Numbered from the stretch's first letter, positions 11,546-23,855 are shown. The stretch is 64,000 nucleotides of DNA from Edolisoma coerulescens (GCA_013397115.1 VWZW01002568.1:2297341-2361340); one strand, 5' to 3'. Made by a program: numbers and translations. The notes: generated by a model from the sequence alone, not told the origin.

Positions 11546-13528
11546 TAAATCCCAGTAACTCCCTGCAGAAGGGATCTGAGCTCTGGGTGTTCCTGCTGCG
11601 GTCTGGAGGAATGTTGGCACCGAAATGTGTGGCAGGAGAAGGAAGCAGGGAATACCAAGACTGCACAGGAACTGCTGCTTGAGCCAGTCCATGGTCTCTT
11701 ATTTTCTCATCTCTGGAGGGGCCTTTCCAAAACACCGGGCAGAATGGGATGGAGGAGCTGGCACTGTGCTCCCAGGATGGTCTTTCAAAGTTTCCTCCAG
11801 CCCTTCACAAAGGTTTAATTACAGGAGGAGAGGTGTGTGCTCAGGAAGGACCAGCCTTCAGGCAACAGGATTTGGGATGGGGCTTATCCAGTGCATCTGA
11901 GCTGGGTGCAGCCCCGGTGCAGCCTCTCCCAGAGCCGAACTGCTCCCTGCCATCCTGGTGCTGTGACACCAAAGTTAACCCCATGTAGGAAGGGGTCACA
12001 ATAAAACCCCAAGCTTCAGAATGACCTGGAGTCCCCCCAGGGACTTTTGCTCAGCTGCCAGAAGAGAGGAATTCAGGAATTAATCACCTGCAGCTCTCCA
12101 AAACAGTCTGTTGGCCACTGCTGTTATTTTCATGCTGTCCACAACCACTTTCTTTTTTTTTTTTTCTGTTTAAATGCAATGCATTTATTAAAGACTTCCC
12201 CAGAGCTGAGTACCCCCGGTCCTCCCTGCTTTGTTTACCAGGAATTATTGCCTTTTTGGAAGCCTGTGTAAACCTCTGATGCCTGAATGCCAGTCTGCAA
12301 GCAAATCTATCACATTGGTGCAGCGTCAATCCCAGACAGTGAACTCGGGGGTCGGACCGGTGGGAAAATCGCCCGTGCTCTGTAGGAAATTTTCTCTTTC
12401 AAACCCTTCCATCAGACTGTGACCAAAAAGCAAAAGAGCTGGGAAAAAGCTCGGGTTTCCAATTACCCTCTTCAAAAGGGAGAGAAAAATTGGAACAGGA
12501 TCGTTCTCCTCCTGTGCCGGGAGTTTTTATTGTGGATGTAATGATCCAGCCTGGCCATCATCCACGCCCTCCTTCTCGCCTTGCAGCTCCCTCCCTGAAC
12601 AAACGATACTTGGTTGCCGTTAATTGGGAGCAGCCAAAATAACTGAATCCCCCGGAGATGGGGGGTGAGGACGGAATCTCAACGAGACACCCCGCCGATG
12701 AATGTGGCTTTCAGCTGCTCCTACGCCCCCGTGAAGGGAAAAGAATAGGGGCTCTGTGAAAGTGAAACAGCAAGTGCTGACCTTGGGTTTCTGGGTTGGT
12801 GGTTTTTTGTTGTTGTTGTATTTTTTTTTCTCTTTCTCTCTCTTTTCTAACCTTAATTGCTCGTCACTTTGTCCCATCACATGATCGCTGGAAACTGCCA
12901 ACTTGTTCTCACTCGCTCATATCACAAGGTTTGAAATAAGCAGGCTACCAGGTTCCTGATTCAGTGCTGTTCAGCCCAGTATCAGATGTGTTTCTTGTGA
13001 TTTCCGACTATTATTTTGAAAATCTCTGCCCCTCACAGCCTGTTAAAAACTGGCATTTTCCAGCTCTGAAAGCCTGCCTGGAATAATCTGTGCTGTCAGG
13101 GAGATGAGCAGTGCCCAGGCTCTCTGCATGCACTGAGCTCTGGGGATGAGAGGCAGTGGCAAAATCCTGGCATGAGCACGAGCGGTGCAAGCCGGAGCCA
13201 GGCTGTGCCTGGGACAGAAGCTGCCTGTCTCTCTCACACCCTTGTCAGCATGCAAAGCAGGCAGGCCATGGACTGCATTCCCATGCATTCCTATTCCCAG
13301 GCTCAGTTGCCACCTTCTCATGTGTTGCCTTTGCTCTTTACGGGCAGTTTTCAGCAGGTTTCTCTGCAGGGATGAGCACTGACTCTGCTCTCCGCAGGTC
13401 TGTGCCCTCTTGGAGGTGGATTTCAGTTCTCGATGTCCTGACGTCTACTCTGGCACTAGTCTGTGTTCTCCAAGATGTAAGGAACTTCAGCCTGTCCTTT
13501 CTTCTTCTGCCTCACCACCATCATCATT

Positions 13529-13830
13529 GAATCCTAGAATTCTAGAATGGTGTGGGTTGGGAAGATAATTTTTTTCCAACCCCTCTGCCATGGGAAGGAA
13601 AAAAATCTTCCCTGTAGGTTGGTGAGGTCCTGGCACAGGTGCCCAGAGAAGCTGTGGCTGCTCTATCCCTGGAAATGTTCCAGGCCAGGTTGGACTGGGC
13701 TTGAAGCAACCTGGGATAGGGGAAGGTATCCCTGCCCGTGGCAGAGACGGAATGAGCTGATCTTTAACATCCCTTCCATCCCAAACCACTCCAACATCCC
13801 TTCCATCCCAAACCACTCCACAATGCCATG
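13529..13830. repeat. Head-to-head CR1 tail pair (inverted repeat)
   Basis: 13529-13600 is an inverted CR1 tail (tggtgtgggttgggaag, cccctctgccatggga). It passes near 13600 directly into a sense CR1 segment (ggtgaggtcctggcacagg ... ccctgcccgtggcagag ... cccaaaccactcc) that ends at about 13830. The sense tail contains a 27-base tandem duplication of its last block (13768-13821). Transcribed RNA could fold back across most of its length. Confidence 0.85.
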
Positions 13831-14559
13831 ATTTATGAATGAACTCCATTAGCTACAAGGAGCCAGAATAGTCTGGCTGTACGTTGGAACAGGGCAGAGC
13901 GAGTGTTGCCTCCTGTTCACACCGTGCCCTCATAGGAGTGCCCCAAAGTCAAAATTTGCCTCGCCTCCCTAAATTTTGGTGTGTAACTCCACAGGGATAC
14001 ACAAGCTGCTGAATGAACTGCGTGTCCCATCACAGATCAGGACCCTGCAGACCCTTAGGAGAGAAACAAAGTCTTTATGAGTGTGCACAGCATTAACTCC
14101 CCCGCAAGGGTGCTCTCTTCAGCATTACACATCTGTGAAACTAAAACAGCATTTCCAGGGACCATTTTGCCTTCTGTGTCTAAGGCAGCTCCATCACATG
14201 CAGCAGACAAATTCCCCTGTGGCAAATGGGGAAAAAACCCCCACCTTTGAGAGATGCTAAGGGAGAAAGCCGAGGCAGTGTAGGGCAGAGAGACTTTTCT
14301 GGGAAATGAAACTTAATAATGACAGCTCCCCTCTGCTAGCATACGGAAGCAACATGAAAATATTTTGTCTCTTATCAGATACTTTGTGTTTCTACAGGAA
14401 GTGAGACTTGCCACCTGTTTGAGAGTCTGCTCTGACTTTGCTCTTTGTGCTGTCTCACCCTGGGACTGCCAGGTCCCACCTCCCTGCTTTCAGAAACTCT
14501 CTCACGGTGTCTAACACTGCCCTGTCCTCTGTATCACGGCCTAGCAGGGGTCTCCCATC

Positions 14560-14655
14560 ACAGAATCGCAGAATGGTTTGGGCTGGAAGGGAGTTTAAAT
14601 CTCCTCTAGTTCCAGCCCCCTGCCACGGGCAGGGACACCTTCACTAGACCAGGTG
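14560..14655 (-). repeat. CR1 LINE 3' end (minus)
   Basis: CAGAATCGCAGAATGGTTTG, 'ggctggaagggag', 'ccctgccacgggcagggacacc', then truncated at 'agaccagg'. Confidence 0.9.
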
Positions 14656-15744
14656 CCCACACAAGCTATTTCTGCCTCACCTCTGGACACAGCTGGGATC
14701 TCATGGAACAGGAGAAGAATTCACTGTTTTCCACACTCAGGCAAAATACTTACTTACGTTTACTTTTTTTCTGCCACCTCCATCCCCTGCAGCTCTCGTT
14801 GTGTGCATATAAGCTTAGGAGACAAATTCTGCTCCTGCAAACCTGTGTGTGTTAGTTTCACAGGAGTAACCACAGCCCTGCGCCGTCTGGTGGGGCCCCA
14901 CCAGCACCAATTTCAGTTCAAATACGGGCAATTCTCTTCTATTTTGTGTGACACAAACACCAGCAGGGAAGAGAAGTATCTAGGTTATTGGGAAAACAGG
15001 GGGTATTGGGAATTAATTTAATGCCAGGAGTTGTTCTCCACACATTAGGATCCTGCTGTGCCCTGAATCTGAATCTTGCCAGCCAGAGCTTAGCAAGTCT
15101 GGAGGTTACCAAGGAGCAAAGCAGAGCAGGCAGAGGAGTGCCCAGCACTGGGTTTGGCTGCTCTGAGCATCCAGGGACATCTCTGGCAGTCCCTCAACAT
15201 TGGCTCCATGGATGCTCCCAAAGCTCTGATGCTGTACCCGATCTGCAGCCAGCTTGGATGCAAAGCCTCTCATTTCTTCATTCCCTCTCAGTCCTGATGC
15301 GTCTTACTTGTTAGGGCTGCAGGTTTGGGATTGTGGATTTCTCCACTTCTCCCTCTGCCATACTCACTACAGTAACCCATGGGCAAGTTGTGTGACAGCA
15401 GCTTGAGTTTCTTTGCAACCTCCGTGATTTGGTTGGGACCTGCTTAACTCATGTGCAGGCAGGCAGGTTATCCCTTAGATGAGTAATTTACATCCCAGTT
15501 TTGTCCCTGAGCATTTTGTTCTGGGTTAAGGGGTGAAAAATCACCTTCATAAATCATCAGATGCTTTCTTGCCAACGAACTGCTTCCTGCACTCCCTTGT
15601 TGGCAGCTCGAACAGCCTGAACATGCTCCAAACTGAGTGCCTGAGGAAGTGGGGAGGAAGGGCAGGCTTGTGACATTGCTGTGCCCATCTGCTGCAGGCT
15701 GAGCTGCAGGGACAGGGCTCTGCCATCCTCCTCTGTGCTGAATT

Positions 15745-15840
15745 TAGGTCAGGGAACAGATACCCCTGGGAATCTGGTACTCCCTCAGACTCTTCTCTAA
15801 CTTGCCAGGAGATCTGGTACCTCTAAACTAGACAATATTC
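15745..15840. repeat. Outlying copy of the CTGGTACTCCCT satellite unit
   Basis: It contains two sub-units with the signature 'ctggtac(t)ccct...ct.taactt...' and 'tctggtacctctaaact..acaat'. It aligns closely with 26010-26097 and with the start of the array at 26705-26780. It abuts the inverted tail of a CR1 copy, as does the 26.0 kb copy. Confidence 0.75.
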
Positions 15841-16175
15841 ATAGAATCGTGGAATGGTTCCGATTGAAAGGGACCTTAAAGATCTTCCTGTGTCAACCCC
15901 CTGCAGTCCCCTGAGCAGGGACACCTTCCACTATCCCAGGCTGCTCCAAGCCCCGTCCAGCCTGAACAGTTCTGGTGATGGGGCAGCCACAGCTTCTCTG
16001 GGCACCCTGTGCCAGGGCCTTGCCACCCTCACAGGGAACAATTCCTTCCCAGTATCCCATCTATCCCTGCCCTCTGGCAGTGGGAAGCCATTTCCTGTGT
16101 CCTGTCCTTCCAGGCCCTTGTCCCAAGTCCCTCTGCAGCTCCTTTAGGCCCTGGAAGGTGCTCTAAGGGCCAGCA
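15840..16175 (-). repeat. CR1 LINE fragment (minus)
   Basis: Inverted tail ATAGAATCGTGGAATGG, then 'gggaccttaaagatctt', 'agcagggacaccttcc', 'cagcttctctgggcaccctg', up to 'cctttaggccctggaaggtgctc'. It ends about 100 bases before the PAQR8 splice acceptor. Confidence 0.9.
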
Positions 16176-16272
16176 TCTCAGTGGTGCCATGGTTAATCCC
16201 ACTGGGAATGGCAGCATGCTCTTCTCCCCAGTGCACCACCATTAACATTTCCTCTTTCTCCCATCCCCACAG

Positions 16273-16313
16273 GGCAGGAAGACGTTCCCTGGTGCGGGGC
16301 AGAAGGCAGCGGG
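16273..16313 (+). other. PAQR8: PAQR8 5' untranslated part of the coding exon
   Basis: A pyrimidine-rich tract (cctctttctcccatccccacag) ends in an acceptor at 16272, leaving 41 untranslated bases before the start codon. The bases before the ATG (GCGGG, purine at -3) fit vertebrate initiation preference moderately. The acceptor shows that the gene has at least one upstream non-coding exon. Confidence 0.75.
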
Positions 16314-17372
16314 ATGACAGCCATCCTGGAGCGGCTCAGCACGCTGTCCCTCAGCGGGCAGCACCTCAGCCGGCTGCCCCGGCTGCTGGAGGACGGCTTC
16401 CCCAAGATGCCGTGCACGGTGAAGGAGTGCGAGGTGCCGCAGCTCTTCCGGGAGCCCTACATCCACAGCGGCTACCGCCCCACCGGCCAGGACTGGCGCT
16501 ACTACTTCCTCAGCCTCTTCCAGAAGCACAACGAGGTGGTCAACGTGTGGACTCATCTCCTGGCGGCGCTGGCCGTGCTGCTGAGGTTCAAGACGTTTGT
16601 GGAGTCCGAGCAGTTGCCCGTGGACGCGTGGTCCTTGCCGTTGCTCATCTTTGTCCTCTCCTCTGTCACCTACCTGACCTGCAGCCTCTTGGCCCACCTG
16701 CTGCAGTCCAAGTCGGAGCTGTACCACTACACCTTCTACTTTGTGGACTATGTTGGAGTCAGCATCTACCAGTATGGCAGTGCCCTGGCTCATTTCTACT
16801 ACAGCTCTGACCAAGCCTGGTATGACAAGTTCTGGCTTTTCTTCCTGCCAGCAGCAGCTTTCTGTGGCTGGTTGTCCTGTGCCGGCTGCTGCTACGCCAA
16901 ATACCGGTACCGACGGCCTTACCCCATCATGAGGAAGATGTGCCAGGTGATCCCAGCAGGGCTGGCTTTCATCCTGGATATCAGTCCCGTGGCTCACCGG
17001 GTGGTCGTGTGTCACCTGGGGGGCTGCGAGGAAGATGCTGCTTGGTATCACACGTACCAGATACTGTTTTTCCTTATCAGTGCTTATTTCTTTTCCTGCC
17101 CTGTCCCTGAGAAGTACTTCCCTGGCTCCTGCGATATCGTTGGCCACGCCCACCAGATCTTCCACACCTTCCTGGCCATCTGCACCCTGTCACAGCTGGA
17201 GGCCATTCTTTTGGATTACAAGAACAGGCAGGAGATTTTCCTGAAGAGACATGGGCCTTTCACCGTTTATCTCTCCTGCATCTCTTTTTTTGGCTTGGTG
17301 GCCTGTAGTGCCATCACAGCTTACATCCTGCGACGCAGGATCAAGGCCAGCCTGGCTAAAAAGGACTCCTGA
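16314..17372 (+). CDS. PAQR8: Membrane progestin receptor beta (PAQR8), complete single-exon reading frame
   Basis: 352 codons, about the length of mammalian PAQR8 (roughly 354). It belongs to the progestin and adipoQ receptor (PAQR/HlyIII-like) family: seven or eight membrane helices, binding progestins at the cell surface and signalling non-genomically. Family motifs visible: E74, N77 and H81 (E-x2-N-x3-H) before the first helix; S124-x3-H128 and D145-Y-x-G148 in the second conserved block; H280-x3-H284 in the last block. In the family the conserved histidines and aspartate form a zinc site, but progestin-receptor members may not hydrolyse ceramide. Hydrophobic segments lie near 82-90, 106-130, 142-160, 172-195, 211-228, 246-262, 278-300 and 317-339. 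The C-terminus is basic (RRRIKASLAKKDS). The 5' third is much richer in G/C at third positions than the rest. PAQR7 is the nearest alternative, but the flanking EFHC1 and TRAM2 genes point to PAQR8. Confidence 0.97.
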   Translation: MTAILERLSTLSLSGQHLSRLPRLLEDGFPKMPCTVKECEVPQLFREPYIHSGYRPTGQDWRYYFLSLFQKHNEVVNVWTHLLAALAVLLRFKTFVESEQLPVDAWSLPLLIFVLSSVTYLTCSLLAHLLQSKSELYHYTFYFVDYVGVSIYQYGSALAHFYYSSDQAWYDKFWLFFLPAAAFCGWLSCAGCCYAKYRYRRPYPIMRKMCQVIPAGLAFILDISPVAHRVVVCHLGGCEEDAAWYHTYQILFFLISAYFFSCPVPEKYFPGSCDIVGHAHQIFHTFLAICTLSQLEAILLDYKNRQEIFLKRHGPFTVYLSCISFFGLVACSAITAYILRRRIKASLAKKDS

Positions 17373-20300
17373 GAGTCACGGACGTGACAGGCATGATATC
17401 ACCAGAGAAAATCAAGAAAAGGGGGCATAACATACTAGAGACATGACTGTCTTACTTGCCTAACACGCCGTGACTAACCAGGACCCTGGATTCAGATGGA
17501 GGGCTGGACGCATCATGCTGGATGCATTTTCACAGCAGGGATTGCCTTTTGCCATCCAGGGGGGACATGGAGTGTTTTAAGCCAGAACAAGTCACTGAAC
17601 CAAGGATGCTGGAATAGGCAGAGGTTCCTTGTTCATTCTGGTAGAGCTGTGGGTGAGACCTTGCTGAAGGTCAGGGAGGGCAGCCTGGAGGCTGTGGGAC
17701 TGTAGAAGGGTGTTCCAGGGCTCACAACACCATGAGAACCACAGCTGGATGTGATGACCTCTCTGGGTTTTGCCATATCTGTGAGAGAACTGTTTCTATC
17801 AAAGGCAGTAGGAAGGTTTTGGGAAGTCTGTGTTTCTAGGGTTCAGGTGTGAGGGCACGTGTGGCACAGTGGCTGGTAGAATCCTTTTCCTGTTCCAGCC
17901 AGAGGTTCTCCCTATGCTCCCCTTACCAAATGTGTCAATGCCAGGTCGCTTAGGTGGCTTTGGGAAAACATCTTTGGAGATCCAGGCTTGACCTGGAGTC
18001 CTCTGGGACAAACTGGGTCTGTGTCATCTGTCTAGGGAGTCTGACCAACCTCTAGCAATGTCCATGAAGTGTGGAATAACTTGGATGTGATCTGTTTGAT
18101 ACAGGAAAGGCTCTGCTCCTCCAACAGCACTAGTGAGGTCACAGCCAAAAGGGTATGAAGGTGAAGGAGTCTTTATTCCCCTCTTAATGGTGCTTTGTGT
18201 CCTTGGAGAGCCTTGTGGGAAAGCTGCCCTTGAAGCTGCAGGGTTGCTTTTCTGTGACCAGTGGGGTTGTGACTCTGGCATGTTTTTATCAGTATTAGAT
18301 GAAGGTGGAACAGCAAAAGCCAGGAGCAGGGTGACAACATAAGGGTCCTGTACAACCTTGGGATGGGTTTGTCCTTGGGACTTGGTGATTCCTGTGTGGA
18401 GTAGCAAAGATAATGGTCAGGGTCACCTAATGTCCATGGGTCACTCCTGTCCAAGGTAACAAAGGCTGGGTTACTGTGTCCCCCACTAGAGGAGTCTGTG
18501 CTTGCCTGGGGGGAATATTGAATATGGAGCCACCAAAGAGGTTTAAATCCTTGCTGAAACCAAGGAATCCATGGGATCTGTCCCAGTCATGGATTTGTCT
18601 CACTGAACCCAAGGGCAGGCAAATGAATTGTGATTGCTGGTTCTGAGCAGGCAGAGTGTAGGGTTGGGGATACGGTTGGTGAGGACAAGCACTGATTTCT
18701 GCACTTCATCTGTGTTTTAGCTCTTGAGGTGTGTGTGTGTTCATGTTCCATGAGTGTACATGGGATTTGTTATCCAGAAAGGCTTTGCCTTGGGATTTTT
18801 TATCTCCAGAGCCTTCTAGCTGGGTTAAGATCAACCTGAAGGAAACAGTGCTGTCCTGCTGGAGGAGCAAGGTGGGCCAGACAAGAGATTTATTAATAGG
18901 TGGTGGAAAACAGACCTATAAATAGGTACTTTGCTGGTCCTGTGTTTTTTGGGTAAATTTGGAACTCATGGCCCTATAGAAAATTAAATACAAAGAGAGA
19001 GGGAAGTTTGGAGTATAGGAGAAGAAATCATAGGAAAGCCTTCAGGAGGTCAACAAGTCCACCCTTTCTCATCAGTCCTGGCCTCCTGGTTTACATCCAG
19101 TCCAGCTTAGAAATTAATTACTTCCATTTCTTAGGATGTTATTGATGGTACAGCCATGCTGACCTAGCAGAAAATCTGCCTCAGGGGAGACGCCAAGCAG
19201 GGATGGTCCCACTTCCACCTCACTGAACCCCTTCCCATGCACAGAAGCTCATCTCACCATGGAGCGAGCCAGTGCTGGGAGAGGGACCATCAGGAAACCA
19301 ATCCTACTGAAAAAATGTCAGTAATTTTCGGCTGGTTTTAACTGAGCCAGCTCACTTGGACAACGTGGCTGCCTGCAGGGAAGGGCTGGAGTGGAGGCCA
19401 GCAGCAGTTCCTCCTTGCATGGCAGCTGGCTGCTCAACTCACTCAGCTGCACTGATGGATTGCTCCCTCCATGGCCTCTGGCTTTGTTTATGGGTCTCCT
19501 CCCAGTTTGAGGAAAGGCTTCCAGTGGGAGCAGCTGTTTCTCACAGCCTAATTTGCCTTGGTTTTGGGGTAGGTAAGGCAGAATAAGGCACTGGGTGTGG
19601 AACTGGCTGGATGGTATCAGTGGGTTCCTGTGCGGAAACAGAAGGAAATCAGGCTGGTCCGGAGCTCATTTCTGGGATAAAATGGAGAAGGATTGGGCAT
19701 GGCTGATAATAGCAAACCTGCTCTGCTGCTACCTGGAGTTATACTGGTACCAAAGGAAGGGATCACCCAGGTGTCCCCTTCGCTGAGGGTTTGAAAACAG
19801 ATGACATGCCCTGCCCTTGTCAAAGGAGGGTGAGTACGGTAATGCCATCTCATTCAGGGACAGGGAGAGGAGCCCACATGGCTCTTCCAAGGTACTTTTG
19901 ATCATATCTTCTCCTCCCTGGCTGAGCAGAAGTGACACTTCCCTGGAGCAGTGGTGTGACAGTGGAGGTGTTTTTGTGCACTCCCACGTTTCCCCTCAGG
20001 TGAAGCCGCTCCCGTCTCCGCGTGGCCCTGCACCCCCACCTGGAGCCAACCTCCTGGTCACGATGATGGGTGGAGTGAGCGGGGACCTCCCGTGCTGATC
20101 TGTGCTGCTGTGAGGATGCGCCCTTGTGTCACAAGGGGCTCACCAACACTGGAGCTTCCTTCATCCCTGTCTCCATCCTCCTACTCTTCCTCCAACCAGC
20201 TTCTTTCTTTCCTTCATCCCCAGACTTCATCCTTGTGCCTTAGGCACCTGGCTGCCTTCCTGAGCAGACTCCACATGCTGCAGTCTGCTGGACCTCAGCT

Positions 20301-21165
20301 GGGAAGTGGCTGTGGAAGCCTTGCCTTGCCTTGCCAGCGATCCTGAGGAGACCAGGGCTGGATCTGGAAAGAGCCAAAGTGCCGCTGTGATAAATGCTCA
20401 GCTTGTCTGAGAGCTCCCCAGGACCTTCTCCTTGAGCTCACTGCTTGGAGCAGGTCTCCTCCATCCTGGTGTTCCTAAGGAGGCACAGCTGGGAAGGATG
20501 TACCAGTGGCCAGGCTTGGTGAAGAGCTGACCACCAAAGGTTGAGCACACCTGAGATCCCAAAGGGACCGAGGTCACAGTCCTGTCCCTCAGGAATCTCT
20601 GGTCCTGAGGCAGTATTCCTGCAGATCTTGCAAACCATGACAACTCCTAAGAATTCATCCCAATGTGCCTTGTGCTATTCCTTTTTGGGCTTAATCCTGA
20701 AGGGATCTGAAGATCAGGAGCAGCCTCTTTGCTGTCTGCTGGTCCGTGGTTGCTCTTGACAGCCAATTCCCACTGACAGGATTTGCTCAGTGTATGGAGC
20801 AGGAGGGGAGGATCGAGACAGGTGCCTTCAATTTGTATTTATGCCTAATTTGTGTAATGAGGCAAGGACGGGTTCCTCATGTGCCTTGCAATTTACATCT
20901 TTTACTGACAAGATTATTTTTAAGCACTGTTTGTTACTAAACAGAAGTACAAAAAGAGTTTGTATTTTTTTCCTTTGGGAAACGGGGAAGGGTATGAGTG
21001 TTCCTTATTAACCATCCCCTTCCCAACTCCCATCTGCTGACTTTGTATTGTTGAAAACATTGACAATATTTTAAGCTTTGTACTGTACTGATCTTTATTT
21101 AAAAACTTTAGTGGAAAAAAAAAATCTGTGAAAGCAAAACAATTGGTGTGGTGTGAAATTCCCAA
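17373..21165 (+). other. PAQR8: PAQR8 3' untranslated region, extent uncertain
   Basis: No repeat interrupts the sequence from the stop codon to about 21400, and the stretch 20820-21120 has the AT-rich, motif-dense look of a 3' UTR end (ttgtactgtactgatc, tattgttgaaaacattg). I found no canonical AATAAA close to that point; an ATTAAA lies near 18984. The mRNA end could be at either place or elsewhere. Open frames of 60-130 codons here are not convincing. Confidence 0.35.
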
Positions 21166-21399
21166 ATGTACAACTACAGATAGTTACGAGTCATTAGAAA
21201 GGAAAGGGGATAATAATTACAGAGAGGATATATTAGAGTGATAATAATTACAATAATGAACGATAGGGTGTGGTTTTATCTGTGCATCTCAAAGCACTTT
21301 CCAGGTTTCACGATACCTGTTGGATTCCATTCCCTTTCCACAAGGGAAGTGCAGAATAGCTGCCCTGACTCTGATTAGAGAAATTTTAGTTCATCATCC

Positions 21400-22300
21400 A
21401 CAATCACAGAAGGGTTGAGTTCGGAAAAGATCTCTGGGGGCCGCTTGGTCCAACCCTCAGCTCAAGCAGGACCCCCCAGAGCTGGTTGCCCAGGTCCATG
21501 TCCAGATGGATTTTGAATATCTCCAAGGATGGAGACTCCATCACCTCTCTGGGCAACTGTGCCAGTGCTTGGCCACCCTCACAGTAAAAACGTGTTTGCT
21601 GATGTTCAGGGCAACGTCCTGTGTTCTAGTGTGTGCCTGTGGCCTCTGGTCCTGGCACTGGGACCTGGCACAGAGCCTCACCCTGTCCTCTTTGCACCCT
21701 CCCTTCAGGGATTTATATACATCTGTAAAATCCTTTAAGTATTCCCTGACCCGATCCTCTTCTACCAAGGTACATATTCCTTCCTCCAGCCTTTCCCCCG
21801 GTCTCAGGGATCAGGGATTCCTGAAGGCTGGTCTTGATGGTAAGGACTGAGGTGAAGAAGGCTTTGCCATGTTCTCTGTAGCCATCTCCCACATCTTACT
21901 GAGCAATGGGCCCACAACATTTTCTCTACACTCCCTTTTGTCACCCTATAGAAACCCTTCTGATTGTCTTTGACATTCCCAAGCAGATTCCAGTTGGACT
22001 TTGTCTTTCCTCACCCCGCACACTCAGATAATGTCTCTGTATTCCTTTCTATCCATGTCCTTGCTTTCACCTTCTCTCTGCTGCTTCTGTGTTTGAGTTT
22101 TTCCAGGAGCTCCCTGTTTATCCACACAGGCCTGCTGGCATTTTTGCCCAGCTTCCTGTTCATTGGAATGGACTGTTCTTGAACTTGGAGATGACTCCTC
22201 TCAGGCCTCCTTATCCCAGGACACTCTACCAAGGAGGCAGAGGCCTTTGAGGAGGCCGAAGCCTGAAGTCTAGAGATGTTTGATGTTTACCCTCCTCCCT
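21400..22300 (-). repeat. Longer CR1-type LINE fragment (minus) with ORF2 remnant
   Basis: 21400-21770 is the inverted 3' end of the same CR1 type as 5350-5835 (ggttgcccaggtccatgtcc, tctccaaggatggagactcc, ctcacagtaaaaacgtg). Further right, the minus strand encodes a decayed stretch resembling the CR1 ORF2 region between endonuclease and reverse transcriptase (a 74-codon frame at 22011-22232 on the minus strand: ...NRKLGKNASRPVWINRELL...). Frame breaks flank it. It is not a functional gene. Confidence 0.75.
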
Positions 22301-22471
22301 TCCCTCAGGATCCTGAACTCCACCAGCCAAGTCTGCCTTTGACCCTCACATCCCCAGCGAACCGTGGCTGGTGAGTCTGATGTGCAGCAAAGCAGCTCTC
22401 CTTGTTGGCTCCTCCGTCACTTGGAGGAGGGAGTTACCAGCACTGCATTCCAGAAACCTTCTGGATTGCAA

Positions 22472-22920
22472 ATCATCGAACCATAGAAGGGTTTGGGTTG
22501 GAAGGCACCTTAAAGATCATCTCATTCCAACCCCCTGCCACGGCCAGGGACACCTTCCACTAGACCAGGTTTCTCAGGGCTCCATCCAACCTGACCTTGA
22601 ATGTTTCCACAGGGAGGGCATCCACAGCTTCTCTGGACAACCAGTGCCAGGGCCTCCCCACCCTCACAGTAGAGAATTTCTTCCTAATATCCAATCTAAA
22701 TCTACCCTCTGTCAGTTTGAACCCATTCCCCCTTGTCCTGTCACTACATGTTTTTTTTATATAGTCCCTCTCCACCTTTCATGTCAGCTCCCTTCGGGAA
22801 CTGGAAGGCCACAATTAGGTTACCCCAAAGCCTTCTCCAGGATGAACAATCCCAATTCTTTTGGCCTTTTCTCTTAGGAGAGGCGCTCCATCCCTCTTGT
22901 GTTGTCCTTCCAGCATATAC
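22472..22920 (-). repeat. CR1 LINE fragment (minus)
   Basis: Inverted tail ATCGAACCATAGAAGGGTTTG, then 'ttggaaggcaccttaaagatc', 'cctgccacggccagggacacc', 'ccctcacagtagagaatttc', 'gtcagtttgaacccattccc', up to 'aggagaggcgctccatccc'. It starts soon after the 21.4-22.3 kb copy, so the two sit in tandem in the same orientation. Confidence 0.9.
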
Positions 22921-23855
22921 CAGGGTGGATGAAGTCCTTCATGAGAACCAGGGTCTGCAAAGAGGCAGCTGCCCAGTACAGCGTCACCCATACTGGTTAT
23001 CCCTTGAACCCTTCCCCATAAGCTCTCTGTTGGCTCATCATCCACACAGAATTCCAGGCACTCCAGCTGTTCTCTCACTAAAGGACAGCTCCCTCTCCTC
23101 ACCTTTTTGGCTTGTCTGTATCCCTCCTTTGCAACACTCGGGTCGTGGGAGCCATCCCACCACGCCTTCCTGATCTCAGCAAGATCTCAGCTCTGCGGAT
23201 GCAGCCAGGCCTCTGACTCGTCATGCCCAGTCCCCACACTGGTGTTCTCTACACACACGTCAGAGAGACACCCCCGCACACCAACTTCCCAGACTTAGGG
23301 ATCCCAGTTTTAGGGATTTCTCCATCGTGGTGTGTCGTTGATTTTGTGATTCCTTTCTGTCACATCGCTCCGTGTCCTCAACTCATCAGCCTTGTTTGGG
23401 AGGATTGTGTGAGATCACATACATAATTGATCAATTTTTCCTGAATTTCAGCACTCAAAACCTCTAAAAAAAAGAAAATCTATTTTTCCTTCTATTAACC
23501 AATAATTTTAATTATTATTTCTTAATGTAACACGCAGACCAAGGCTTCTGCAGGTTGTGTTTTTACCCACCAGGGGGCGAGTTGTCTCCATCTGTGTCTC
23601 CAGTGCCACGAAAGCACAGCCCGATAACGAATTCCTTTTCCCTTTCAGCTAGCAGGGATGTGGGAACCTAAAAAGGCTCATCTTAACCATGGCATGTCAG
23701 ACTTGTCTGTACAGAAGTTGTCAAGGATGCAGCTTAATCCTGATCTTCTTAGTTCCACTTCAATTCCTTATTCCTCATTTCTCCTCTCTCCTGCTTTACA
23801 GTCACTATTCCTAAGTACCAGCTTCTGCTCTGGCTTTTCTTCTGTTTCCCTCTGT
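22920..23855. other. Intergenic DNA without a recognised gene
   Basis: Single-copy looking sequence with an AT-rich patch at 23425-23540. No coding block with flanking splice sites was found. The first 150 bases may still be diverged CR1. Confidence 0.4.

Larger units (their letters stand above)
7121..16272 (+). other. PAQR8: Presumed first intron of PAQR8
   Basis: If transcription starts in the CpG island, this is the intron before the coding exon. It ends in a pyrimidine-rich tract and CAG acceptor at 16270-16272. Apart from five CR1 pieces I see no gene. Simple sequence includes a T-run at about 7590, a TG run then GA run at 10856-10880, T-runs near 12150 and a CT tract near 12815-12850. 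8560-8665 and 12480-12720 are non-repetitive and motif-rich and could be regulatory. Confidence 0.45.

Noticed and set aside
16242..17165. 307-codon open frame on the minus strand opposite PAQR8
   Set aside because: It is the mirror of a GC-rich coding frame. The plus-strand frame carries all the PAQR motifs; the minus frame has none.
22011..22232. Possible retroviral gene fragment
   Set aside because: The translated text fits the CR1 LINE ORF2 region between endonuclease and reverse transcriptase, next to a CR1 3' end in the same orientation. No LTR, primer-binding site or other retroviral part was seen.
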